Part shown: one piece after another, positions 9,720-18,169 of the stretch | Layout of the letters: each line of letters begins with the position of its first letter | Numbering within the stretch: the stretch's first letter is position 1 | DNA from: Candidatus Njordarchaeota archaeon | GTDB taxonomy: Archaea > Asgardarchaeota > Njordarchaeia > Njordarchaeales > Panguiarchaeaceae | Length of the DNA stretch: 47,399 bases | Direction of reading: 5' to 3' | NCBI GenBank assembly: GCA_029856685.1 | Contig: JAHKKZ010000004.1 | Span: 1 to 47,399 of the forward strand | Made by a program: the position numbers and the translations under genes | Notes under the pieces: model-generated | Databases searched by the model: none | What the model was told of the DNA's origin: nothing | The model's input: the letters and a program-made list of their open reading frames with translations, nothing else

Positions 9720-9918
9720 AAGCTTTGTTCTGTTCTAATTCGAGGAATTTCCTCATTTCTCTTAGAAAATCTCTTATGGCGACACGGATAGCTTCGCTTC
9801 TATTGGGATACCAACCCCTCGCAACGAGCTCGTCAAGAGCCTCGATAAACTTTTGAGGGACATGGAGGGTAATCAGTTTCATGTTTGATGTCTGGACCTG
9901 GATACTCATGACTATCAC
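9694..9918 (-). CDS. Ribbon-helix-helix (CopG-like) DNA-binding protein
   Basis: MKLITLHVPQKFIEALDELVARGWYPNRSEAIRVAIRDFLRE. Confidence 0.85.
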   Translation of the reverse strand: MIVMSIQVQTSNMKLITLHVPQKFIEALDELVARGWYPNRSEAIRVAIRDFLREMRKFLELEQNKASSRSIQKS

Positions 9919-10044
9919 CGAAATAGCTATATCGGGGTATTACATATAAAGCGTGATATTGAGCTATGCATATGGGCTTATTATTGTCATATTAGTAGGG
10001 TATTACCTAAAATTCGAATCGATGAATAGCGATTCGGGTAATCG

Positions 10045-10599
10045 ATGATGTTACAAAAAAATCGATTAAAAACGGACAGCAGATTATTGAAAGTAGTATG
10101 CGTAGTGAATTGGCAACAATTTTTTGACATTATGGAGGAACTAGAAAGAGAGGGGGTCATGATTCAAGCTATTCCATGTGACTTAGTAGTCTGCGATGAA
10201 ATTCTAGACTTTGTCCTAGATTTAGTTATAGAGATGTTTAATTCTGGAAAAAATATAGCGAAGAAGATATATATGGAGTATATCCTTAGATTTCTCGCCA
10301 AAACCCAGATAAGGGAAGTAATTAGCATAATGGAAAAAATCCCAGCTCGAGCATATTGTCTTATAGTCTATTCACGAAGTAATAGAGCATCAGTAGTTTA
10401 TGAAGACCTATTAGGCAAGGGTATTATAAAGGAAGTCCCCATTAAGTTGTGCAAAACAAATATTGACAGAGTCGTAGAGGTCTATGAGCTAGATAAGGAT
10501 AGGTTAGCTCTTCAAGCAAAATTCAGGAATCAATCATTCGAAGAAATATTATGCAAGGCAATTCTAGAAAAAATTTCCCTTAGCCTTATATCAAAATAG
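10045..10599 (+). CDS. cgi121: KEOPS complex subunit Cgi121-like
   Basis: Helical core NSGKNIAKKIYMEYILRFLAKTQIREVISIM resembles the Cgi121 EiLLylagtrQIseAI motif. Confidence 0.65.
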   Translation: MMLQKNRLKTDSRLLKVVCVVNWQQFFDIMEELEREGVMIQAIPCDLVVCDEILDFVLDLVIEMFNSGKNIAKKIYMEYILRFLAKTQIREVISIMEKIPARAYCLIVYSRSNRASVVYEDLLGKGIIKEVPIKLCKTNIDRVVEVYELDKDRLALQAKFRNQSFEEILCKAILEKISLSLISK

Positions 10600-10616
10600 A
10601 AGATGATAAGATAATA

Positions 10617-11951
10617 CTAATAATAAAGCTTTCCATACCCAACAAGACGAAATTCTCTCTCAATTTCTCTTAATATTGCGACTCTCTCTCCCTTTGGCAT
10701 CGCTATAGGTCGCGCTAGTACAATCTCGGCTTCATCGTCGTGTGTTGAGTCGACTACGCCTAGAGCCGTTGTGGTACCTATATTCAAGAGTATTTCCTCA
10801 TTTTTTCTAAGTGGATAATTTTTCATCTCAACTTTTGTACCTATTATCTTGTCGAACATGTATATCTCTTTGACTATGATTTTATCGACAATCTCTGGCA
10901 GATCTGCTGGGCGACCAGCTATATTTCCAACCAACCCATCCGACTTTGTAAGAGCTGGGTCGAGGTTAGTGGCAATTCCCACGAGTATATGGGGCTTAGC
11001 TTTTTCTAGTGGTTGCCCTGCATCACTACGTATGCTTGTTATTTCGGATACCAGTGGTATCACCTCGTTATTTTCAGTGATGACTCCTGGCCGGATTTCT
11101 ATCTCATCGCCTACTTTCAACTCTCCACTTTTAAGCGCCCCTCCGATGACCCCTCCAATAAGTTTATCTATGGGCGTTCCTGGTTTATTTGGATCGAAGG
11201 ATCTCGCGATGTACATTAGAGAGGGGCCACCTGTATCCTTCTTTAATGGTGGAAAGTATTCCAAAATGGCGGCTAGAACTAGGTCTATATTTATCTTTTG
11301 TGCCGCGCTCACAGGTATTATTGGTGGTATACCATAATTTGTTTCTTTCTCAAAGAACTCTACGATCTCCCTGTAGTTTTCTATTAGCCTTTTTTCGTCC
11401 ACAAGTTCTATCTTATTTTGAGCAACTATTATTCTGTCCACCCCCATAGCCTCCAACGCTGCGACATGCTCTCGTGTCTGAGGCATTGGGCATGGTTCGT
11501 TAGCAGCTATAACAACAAGTCCATAGTCAATTATCGAAGCTCCAGAGAGCATTGTTGATAGCAAAATTTCATGTCCAGGATGGTCAAGGATAGAGTAGCA
11601 CCGGATATGATGTCGGCTTGTTCTTGATGGACATTTCTTACTAGCGTTTGAGGTAAGTGTGACTATGTCATCCCCCCTGCAACACGAGTAAATATCTAAG
11701 TGTGTGTATCCAAGAAATATTGTTATTCCACGTAGAATCTCCTCGCTGTGGGTTGAAGGGAATTTCCCTGTCAATGCCTCAGCGAGTGTGCTCTTTCCGT
11801 GATCTACATGCCCAGCTGTTCCTATGATAGCCACAGATTCGTGGTTTTTAGGCTCTTTTGGAAAGTCCTTTACCATGGGGATTTCGATGTCAAGAGATTC
11901 GAGGATTTTATCAAATAGTGGCATAATTTCTTTCGTTTTACCCATTACCAT
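10617..11951 (-). CDS. eif2g: Translation initiation factor aIF2 subunit gamma
   Basis: GTAGHVDHGKSTL, DHPGHEILLSTMLSGASIIDYGLVVIAANEPCPMPQTREH, QNKIELVDEKRLIENYREI, RSFDPNKPGTPIDKLIGGVIGG. Confidence 0.97.
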   Translation of the reverse strand: MVMGKTKEIMPLFDKILESLDIEIPMVKDFPKEPKNHESVAIIGTAGHVDHGKSTLAEALTGKFPSTHSEEILRGITIFLGYTHLDIYSCCRGDDIVTLTSNASKKCPSRTSRHHIRCYSILDHPGHEILLSTMLSGASIIDYGLVVIAANEPCPMPQTREHVAALEAMGVDRIIVAQNKIELVDEKRLIENYREIVEFFEKETNYGIPPIIPVSAAQKINIDLVLAAILEYFPPLKKDTGGPSLMYIARSFDPNKPGTPIDKLIGGVIGGALKSGELKVGDEIEIRPGVITENNEVIPLVSEITSIRSDAGQPLEKAKPHILVGIATNLDPALTKSDGLVGNIAGRPADLPEIVDKIIVKEIYMFDKIIGTKVEMKNYPLRKNEEILLNIGTTTALGVVDSTHDDEAEIVLARPIAMPKGERVAILREIEREFRLVGYGKLYY

Positions 11952-12084
11952 ATCACCACAAACTTAAGAACTTAAATTAAATCCCTTTAATTATATCGCG
12001 ATTCATTCCTCTCCAAAGCTTCATGTTGATTGACTCATTATAAACTTCCTGAACATTTCTAAGAGGAAAGCATCGTGATGGTAT

Positions 12085-13077
12085 ATGACTAAATATCAGC
12101 TAAGAAAAGTACTTGTGTTGGGCCCCGCAAATGCGGGGAAGACATCCATAGCTAAGTTTATCTCAACAATTAATAAGCAATATGCATTAAAAGTCTCCCC
12201 ATCAACATCTGTTGAAAAATTTAGGCTCTCAATTTTTTCGTTTCGAATAAATGTATTTGTAACTCCTGGTCAAAAACGTTTTCAGAGTAAAAATCTTGAG
12301 TACCTAAGTAGGATCCTCGACCCTAGCACAATAGTTTTGTATGTCATAGATGCCTCGGAAAGACACAAAATAAGGGATTACTTGGAGGAGTTCGTAGAAA
12401 TCTTACGTAGGATTAATAAGATTTTTTCCAGTCACTTTCCAAATGACAAGATCGATGTTGTTTTTCTTGCGCACAAACAAGATTTAGTTGGAGCTATTAG
12501 TGTTCGGAGTATACTGAGCAAAGGTGTTAGAAAAAAGATAGCTAGACTCTTCCCTCAAATAAATCTGCGTGGATATGATACTAGTATCTATATGCCATCG
12601 TCTCTGCTAAGAATGTTTCGCGACACAATACTCTCAAAAATAATTCCAGTTGATTCTATAGAGGCATTGATAGCTCGACTGAGGGACTACGCGAAGGCAG
12701 AAACAGTGACTTTGGGAGACGAGATGGGTCTGCCTATAATCTTCGAGGGCGATCTAAATATGGCATCATGGTCGTCATCATTCGCAGCGAGAATCATTGA
12801 ATCCCTAGAACGTGAGAGGGAGCTATCGGTGGATTTGGTAGAGGAGGCCAATAAGAAACTATTTAAAGGGAACAGTGATTTTCGAATATGCCTAAGACTA
12901 GTACTAGGGCAAAGAGAGATAGCCGTATACATATACAATAAGGATTGTCGAGCAGTAAGCCTAATATTGGTTGGCCCACAAAACGTATCAGAGGCTACAA
13001 ATGATTACATGCTAGAAATTACCGAAAGACTATTCTTCAAGATCCATCAGGGGCGGTATTCATATGTCGATTCTTAG
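12085..13077 (+). CDS. Ras-superfamily GTPase, Rag/Gtr1-like, with C-terminal roadblock-like region
   Basis: G1 GPANAGKTS; G3-like VTPGQKRF; G4 HKQDLV (Rag-type HKxD); G5-like DTSIYMPSSL; then SIEALIARLRDYAKAETVTLGDEMGLPIIFEGD. Confidence 0.72.
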   Translation: MTKYQLRKVLVLGPANAGKTSIAKFISTINKQYALKVSPSTSVEKFRLSIFSFRINVFVTPGQKRFQSKNLEYLSRILDPSTIVLYVIDASERHKIRDYLEEFVEILRRINKIFSSHFPNDKIDVVFLAHKQDLVGAISVRSILSKGVRKKIARLFPQINLRGYDTSIYMPSSLLRMFRDTILSKIIPVDSIEALIARLRDYAKAETVTLGDEMGLPIIFEGDLNMASWSSSFAARIIESLERERELSVDLVEEANKKLFKGNSDFRICLRLVLGQREIAVYIYNKDCRAVSLILVGPQNVSEATNDYMLEITERLFFKIHQGRYSYVDS

Positions 13078-13798
13078 ACATATAGAGAAGTTCAACTCAA
13101 GGATATTATGCTTTGTTGGGTTCGCCGAATTCGACGAGGTAGAAGGGCCTGTCGTCTCGAAGATAGTACCAGAGAGTTTCCCACTAGACCTAGAGATGAA
13201 TTATGTTATCGCCGATCATGCACTATATCCCAATAGCAAAGCAATCTATGAGGTACGATCTCTACTAATATTTGCGTATCCCTTTACAATAGAACATGAA
13301 GCCTTACCGCGAAAAACCAAAAAAGTCGCCGTGATAGTAGCATTTAGCAAAAAGGCAGATCGCGATATCATACTGAGGATAATATCAGACCTGGAACCTA
13401 AGATAGAACTAACAATTACCGAATTTCTATCGAGCATAGAACCGCCTGTTGATAGCCAAGCAGAAAAACTTGTAAAAACTATCTATCTGGCTGCAAAGAA
13501 AAGAATAAAGAACATTCTGCTTAACAGATTTAGTGAGTCAGGATCCCAGATTAGCGCTAAAAACCTAGATGAAATTTTGGAAAATTCGGCTATAATCGAT
13601 TTAGCATTTAATGTTGTCTTAACAAAGAACCAGCGAATCATCGATGATTTCATGGAGGATCCAGAAAATTATCTCGTTGTATGGATAAATACAAAAAAGA
13701 TTGCTATCATAAATAAATATATACTTCGAGAATATAATTCATATAGACTGGAAGAAATCCTTAGAGTTCTAGAGACCCAAATATACAAGTATAATTAA
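13064..13798 (+). CDS. Longin-like domain protein (Nprl2/DENN-type N-terminus), coupled to the upstream GTPase
   Basis: ILCFVGFAEFDEVEGPVVSKIVPESF and FAYPFTIEHEALPRKTKKVAVIVAF; 14-bp overlap with the GTPase ORF. Confidence 0.5.
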   Translation: MSILRHIEKFNSRILCFVGFAEFDEVEGPVVSKIVPESFPLDLEMNYVIADHALYPNSKAIYEVRSLLIFAYPFTIEHEALPRKTKKVAVIVAFSKKADRDIILRIISDLEPKIELTITEFLSSIEPPVDSQAEKLVKTIYLAAKKRIKNILLNRFSESGSQISAKNLDEILENSAIIDLAFNVVLTKNQRIIDDFMEDPENYLVVWINTKKIAIINKYILREYNSYRLEEILRVLETQIYKYN

Positions 13799-13858
13799 AA
13801 ACCTCCTAAAGGTGGTAGTCTATATAAAGAAGCTGTATATTAATAAGCTAGCTATAAA

Positions 13859-13874
13859 ACGTACTGTAGTACGT
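13859..13874. promoter_or_regulatory. Perfect inverted repeat ACGTAC-TGTA-GTACGT directly after a TATA-like element, upstream of an RHH gene
   Basis: Read directly; preceded by gctataaaa at about 13851-13859. Confidence 0.55.
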
Positions 13875-13940
13875 CAGTCATTCCTTTTTTAAAACAAATA
13901 TCATGGTAGTTTAGTGTTATGGCAAATCTTTTGGTGTTTT

Positions 13941-14195
13941 ATGCTTGAAGAGGTGTATGTTGTGTTTCAGAACTACACTAGAATCCTGACGGTTAAGGTG
14001 TCAAAGCAGCTGATTCAGCTTATAGATTATATAGTCTATGAACTGGGACTATATAGTTCCCGTTCGGAATTTATTCGGGAGGCTATTAGGCAACATATTC
14101 AAAGGATTCTGGAAAATAATAAGAAGCTGCTGGAGGAAGCCTCAGATAAGAAGCCGCTTAAAAAGCTCCTTAACGAAATACTATCATCCCCCTAA
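13941..14195 (+). CDS. Ribbon-helix-helix (CopG-like) DNA-binding protein (listed ORF starts at 13914)
   Basis: RILTVKVSKQLIQLIDYIVYELGLYSSRSEFIREAIRQHIQRI. Confidence 0.8.
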   Translation: MLEEVYVVFQNYTRILTVKVSKQLIQLIDYIVYELGLYSSRSEFIREAIRQHIQRILENNKKLLEEASDKKPLKKLLNEILSSP

Positions 14196-14304
14196 ATTTT
14201 TTATTTCTTCTCCAAAAATGGATTTCCATAAGTAGCCAAATAGCAAAAGTTATATTATGTCCCTACAACTTTAATAATATGTTAATTAGAAGGAAAATCT
14301 ATCT

Positions 14305-14387
14305 GCCGGGGTTGCCGAGCTGGTACGGCGTCGGACTCGAGATCCGATGGCGTTTGCGCCTCGCGGGTTCAAGTCCCGCCCCCGGCA
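14305..14387 (+). tRNA. tRNA-Ser(CGA)
   Basis: Acceptor gccgggg/ccccggc; D arm gcc...ggc; anticodon stem tcgga/tccga with loop ctCGAga; long variable arm ggcg/cgcc; T arm gcggg-ttcaagt-cccgc; no encoded CCA. Confidence 0.95.
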
Positions 14388-14400
14388 CTATCTCCTTAAA

Positions 14401-14483
14401 GCGGGGGTTCCGGAGTGGACAAACGGGCAAGGTTCAGGACCTTGTGGCGGATGCCTTCGCGGGTTCGAATCCCGCCCCCCGCA
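14401..14483 (+). tRNA. tRNA-Leu(CAG)
   Basis: Acceptor gcggggg/cccccgc; anticodon stem caagg/ccttg with loop ttCAGga; long variable arm; T arm gcggg-ttcgaat-cccgc. Confidence 0.96.
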
Positions 14484-14557
14484 TATAGCTTCTATCTTCA
14501 ATGATTTTTTTCTTCATGTCTTCTACCTATTTACAAAATTATTTGTGTGATAGTAGG

Positions 14558-15556
14558 ATGGACTTTGAATATATGGTTTATCCAGATGCAAGGTTGTCCT
14601 TTCTTTTTCCAGCAGAGTTAAAAGCGGTTATAAGTAGTTACTCAGAGAATTTTATCCTTAGGAAAGTGAATGGAGATGCTGTCATTATAGAATCTAATAG
14701 AGATCTCTCTGAAGCTTTTCTTCGTCTTGCCTCAGCAAAACAAGTTTTTCTAATGCTTAAGGATTTTTCCCAAATACATGAGTTACTGTTGCGGAAGTTT
14801 AGATCGAGAATTGGATACTACATTCCGTTTACAATCTCTATATTAAATTTCAATGAGAATCCGTCAAAAGCTGGCGAAGTAATTCGGGAAATAAAAGAAT
14901 TTTCTCCATGGATAAGAATCTCCCTAATCGCTCCACAACTGGAACTAAGATTATTCGATGATAGTATCGGAGTTAGAATGCCGGTTGGACGTGATATTAT
15001 TCTCGATAGAGATCCAAAGTACAGACCCTATGCCCCGCCCACGGCGATGGAGAGCTTGCTATCCAGAGCGCTTGTGAACTTAACAAGGCTTACACCTGGT
15101 CATATATTTCTAGATCCATTCTGTGGAACCGGTTCAATAGCCTTAGAAGCTGCGGAGATGGGGCTACGTGTCATATGTATAGATATAAATCCAAGAATTG
15201 TTGAAGAAGCAAAAATGCTTATACAGGAATATTATGGGCACCGCAATGTAGATATCAGCGTCGGGGATGCAAGAAGCCTAGATTTAGAGGATGAATCTAT
15301 TGATGGCATAGCAACAGACCCTCCCTACGGTATAAGTTCACCAACATACGGAACACCACTAAATCTTCTATACAGAGAATTCCTGTCTGAGGCTAATAGA
15401 GTTCTCAAACCCGATGCCTGTCTAGTTATCTGCCACACACCATCAATTCCTCTTGAAAAATATGCACTAGAAATGGGTTTTAGATATGAGTACTCATTTT
15501 CAATGAGAGTTCATTCTAGACTTACACGCTTAATATCTGTTCTAAGAGTCAGATAA
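14558..15556 (+). CDS. tRNA (guanine10-N2)-dimethyltransferase/Trm11-like THUMP methyltransferase (listed ORF from 14501)
   Basis: FLDPFCGTGSIALEAAEMG, TDPPYGISSPTYGTPL; N-terminal THUMP-like region. Confidence 0.88.
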   Translation: MDFEYMVYPDARLSFLFPAELKAVISSYSENFILRKVNGDAVIIESNRDLSEAFLRLASAKQVFLMLKDFSQIHELLLRKFRSRIGYYIPFTISILNFNENPSKAGEVIREIKEFSPWIRISLIAPQLELRLFDDSIGVRMPVGRDIILDRDPKYRPYAPPTAMESLLSRALVNLTRLTPGHIFLDPFCGTGSIALEAAEMGLRVICIDINPRIVEEAKMLIQEYYGHRNVDISVGDARSLDLEDESIDGIATDPPYGISSPTYGTPLNLLYREFLSEANRVLKPDACLVICHTPSIPLEKYALEMGFRYEYSFSMRVHSRLTRLISVLRVR

Positions 15557-16300
15557 TCTCTGAAGAATAATCCTAGTCAGCCCAATAAGACTATGAATTT
15601 CGCGTCCAGTGAGGAAAGCTCTTCGCACAAAATTTCGCAGTATGCCTCTGTAGATCCTCTTCTTAGGTTCTGGCATGGATTGGAAAACAATATCCAGTAT
15701 CTTGAATAGATTGCTGATAAGTATGTTTCTCTCTAAATGTGTTGCTGGTCTATATGGAAGTTCTCTAAAAGTTTTTAGAGATAGGGAGAGTTCGTAGGCA
15801 CATATAGCCACAGCATGGGATAGGTTTAACGATGGATATTGAGGACTTGTTGGTATTGTGATTACTAAGTCGCACTTAGCTAAGTCTTCGTTCCTTAGAC
15901 CGCTTTCTTCATTGCCAAAGAGGATTGCTATTCTTGAGTCTTGAGGGAAAACAGCATCTCTCAAACTATTTAATGGTATGGCAAGTCTAAGGGGGTTTTT
16001 CTCGCTTCCAACTCGGGCTGTTGTTCCAATAAGAAAATTTATTTTCTCTCTGTTCCTAAGCTCATCTATCGACCCATAAATTCTAGCATTTATGAGGATA
16101 TCCCTAGCATGCATAGCTCTAGCAAAAGCTTTCTCATCGACTTTAGCGAATGGTTTAACGAGAACTAAGTTTTTGAACCCAAAATTTTTAATCGCTCGGG
16201 CGGATAGCCCAATGTTTCCTGAATATTTAGTTTCCACTAATACAAAATAAATGTTATCTGGATGTAGTGTATTTTCATTGTAATTATCCATATGGCACAC
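15542..16300 (-). CDS. trmJ: TrmJ-like SpoU-family tRNA 2'-O-methyltransferase
   Basis: FVLVETKYSGNIGLSARAIKNFGF, ILFGNEESGLRNEDLAKCD, IPTSPQYPSLNLSHAVAICAYEL. Confidence 0.9.
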   Translation of the reverse strand: MCHMDNYNENTLHPDNIYFVLVETKYSGNIGLSARAIKNFGFKNLVLVKPFAKVDEKAFARAMHARDILINARIYGSIDELRNREKINFLIGTTARVGSEKNPLRLAIPLNSLRDAVFPQDSRIAILFGNEESGLRNEDLAKCDLVITIPTSPQYPSLNLSHAVAICAYELSLSLKTFRELPYRPATHLERNILISNLFKILDIVFQSMPEPKKRIYRGILRNFVRRAFLTGREIHSLIGLTRIILQRLSDS

Positions 16301-16315
16301 CGGAGATGACGATAT

Positions 16316-17419
16316 ATGGTTAGCAGTGTGATAATACGATACATATTTAATGAATTAGGCATCCTATACGAAATCCCAGATTTATATTCTATAGTTCTCC
16401 AAGCCCTATGCAGAATTCCGAGAGGTAAGATAACCACATATAGGGACATTAGCAAGGCGCTGGGGGATACTATCGCGGCTAGAGCCATTGGATATATCAT
16501 GAAGACGAATCCCTGCCCTGATCGATATCCATGCTATAAGGTTATAAGTTCTGATGGTAGCCTCGGGGGGTATAGCCTTGGTTCCGAAAGGAAATCGATG
16601 CTTCTCCAAAAGGAGGGTGTAAAGGTTATGGGGCAAAAGATAATTGATTTTGAGAAGCACCTAGTAGATATATCAGACCTCAGATTGCCCCCCGTCCTAC
16701 TCTCTATGAGAAGGCTGCAAGAATTTATATCAGATAGGGTATCTTTAATTACCGAAAGAAAAAATATTCGCTTTGTAGTAACATTTGATTTGTCATTTGT
16801 AGATGGTCCCCTAGACATAGGGATTGGTGTAGGATGTGCTTTTGATGTTGATAACGAAGAGCTTTTAGGAGTAGGGATAAGTTTTGTTCCTGTTTTTATG
16901 CCTTATATACCTACGTACCTTGCCTTTAGGGAACTACCGGCAATCTTAGGCAGTCTATCAGCAGTTATCGAATATATCCCCCGAATCGATGCTATAATTC
17001 TAGATGGGCAGGGCATTCTCCATCCAAGGGGCCTAGGAATAGCATCACATGCGGGGGTGATCACGAATATTCCGTCAATTGGTGTGGCAAAAAGCATATT
17101 GGTTGGAAGAATCTCGGGGAAGTGGACATATAGAGGTGATTTAAAGTATGCGCCAGTAGTATACAATAATAAGGTACTTGGATTCCTAGTAATTAAGAAC
17201 AAACATAAGATCGTAGTTTCTCCGGGACATAAATTCTCTGTTGATGATGCTCGTGATTTCGTCCTAAGCTTAGAGTGGCCAAGAAATGAGGCAGAGCCCC
17301 GCATAATAAGATTGCCCCACAAAATAGCATCGAGGATAAAAGAGTTTGTTAAAAAATATCCTAAGTTGCTAGAAAGTAGAAGTAAAGGGCAGAAATCACT
17401 AGACGATTTCTTCTTATAG
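16316..17419 (+). CDS. Bifunctional O6-alkylguanine-DNA alkyltransferase - endonuclease V fusion
   Basis: IPRGKITTYRDISKALG, NPCPDRYPCYKVISSDGSLGGYSLGSERKSMLL (AGT), then VVTFDLSFVD, FRELPAIL and ILDGQGILHPRGLGIASHAGV (EndoV). Confidence 0.9.
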   Translation: MVSSVIIRYIFNELGILYEIPDLYSIVLQALCRIPRGKITTYRDISKALGDTIAARAIGYIMKTNPCPDRYPCYKVISSDGSLGGYSLGSERKSMLLQKEGVKVMGQKIIDFEKHLVDISDLRLPPVLLSMRRLQEFISDRVSLITERKNIRFVVTFDLSFVDGPLDIGIGVGCAFDVDNEELLGVGISFVPVFMPYIPTYLAFRELPAILGSLSAVIEYIPRIDAIILDGQGILHPRGLGIASHAGVITNIPSIGVAKSILVGRISGKWTYRGDLKYAPVVYNNKVLGFLVIKNKHKIVVSPGHKFSVDDARDFVLSLEWPRNEAEPRIIRLPHKIASRIKEFVKKYPKLLESRSKGQKSLDDFFL

Positions 17420-17509
17420 CGAAGGCAGCCCACAAACCATTAATGTGTCTTTAAATTATGAGATAGAAAATATACAGTGTCTTAGGTCTAAGTCACCAAG
17501 GTATCTGAC

Positions 17510-18127
17510 ATGGGTGCCTACAAATACATACAGGAATTTTGGAGTAGCAAAAATTCAGAGGATTTTGAGAAACTTTTAAAAGAAAGACTAATCCAGTGGC
17601 GAAGAGAGCCTGCAGTAGTAAGGATAGAGAGGCCAACAAACCTGCCTAGGGCGCGAGCCTTAGGATGGAAACCAAAACAAGGGGTAATAATGGTCAGAGT
17701 TAGGATACGGAAAGGTGGCCAAAGAAAACCGCGACCAAATAAGGGGCGAAAAAGCAAGAGGCTTGGGATAAAAGGCCATACAGTTGGTAAATCTCTTCAG
17801 TGGATAGCCGAGGAGCGCGCCGCGAGAAAATATAGAAATGCCGAAGTATTGAACTCATATTGGGTCGGCGAGGACGGCCAATATGTCTGGTTTGAGGTTA
17901 TCCTAGTGGAAAGGGATAACCCCGTGATAAAAGCAGATGAAAACTTGAATTGGATAACTAGCAATAAGCATCGTGGAAGGGTCTTTAGAGGTTTGACGTC
18001 AGCTGGTAAGAAGGCAAGAGGTCTGAGAAACAAAGGTCACGGAGCTGAGAAAGTCCGACCTTCTCGTAGAGCTCGCCGTAAGAAGAAAGCGAGGAAGAAG
18101 AGTCCAACAAAAGTCAATTTTGTCTAA
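17510..18127 (+). CDS. rpl15e: 50S ribosomal protein L15e
   Basis: [54 protein letters not shown]. Confidence 0.97.
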   Translation: MGAYKYIQEFWSSKNSEDFEKLLKERLIQWRREPAVVRIERPTNLPRARALGWKPKQGVIMVRVRIRKGGQRKPRPNKGRKSKRLGIKGHTVGKSLQWIAEERAARKYRNAEVLNSYWVGEDGQYVWFEVILVERDNPVIKADENLNWITSNKHRGRVFRGLTSAGKKARGLRNKGHGAEKVRPSRRARRKKKARKKSPTKVNFV

Positions 18128-18169
18128 TCACGACAAAGCTATTTGGTTAGTGTTTTGGTCTGAAACATA

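Noticed and set aside
9270-9918. PIN + RHH as a VapBC toxin-antitoxin pair
   Set aside because: Genes are convergent, not co-transcribed, and the PIN protein looks Fcf1/VapC9-like next to thiL and aIF2-gamma, a housekeeping context.
11395-11415. NKIE instead of NKxD in aIF2-gamma as a possible specificity change
   Set aside because: NKIEL is the normal G4 sequence in archaeal aIF2-gamma as I recall it (e.g. Pyrococcus).
10849-11449. Overlapping plus-strand ORFs
   Set aside because: Antisense to aIF2-gamma.
14279-14550. Two ORFs (69 and 67 aa) over 14279-14550
   Set aside because: They overlap the tRNA-Ser and tRNA-Leu genes; peptides such as RGFKSRPRH and RGFESRPPH are T-arm translations.
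16903-17433. 176-aa minus-strand ORF
   Set aside because: Antisense to the well-supported AGT-EndoV fusion; no motif.
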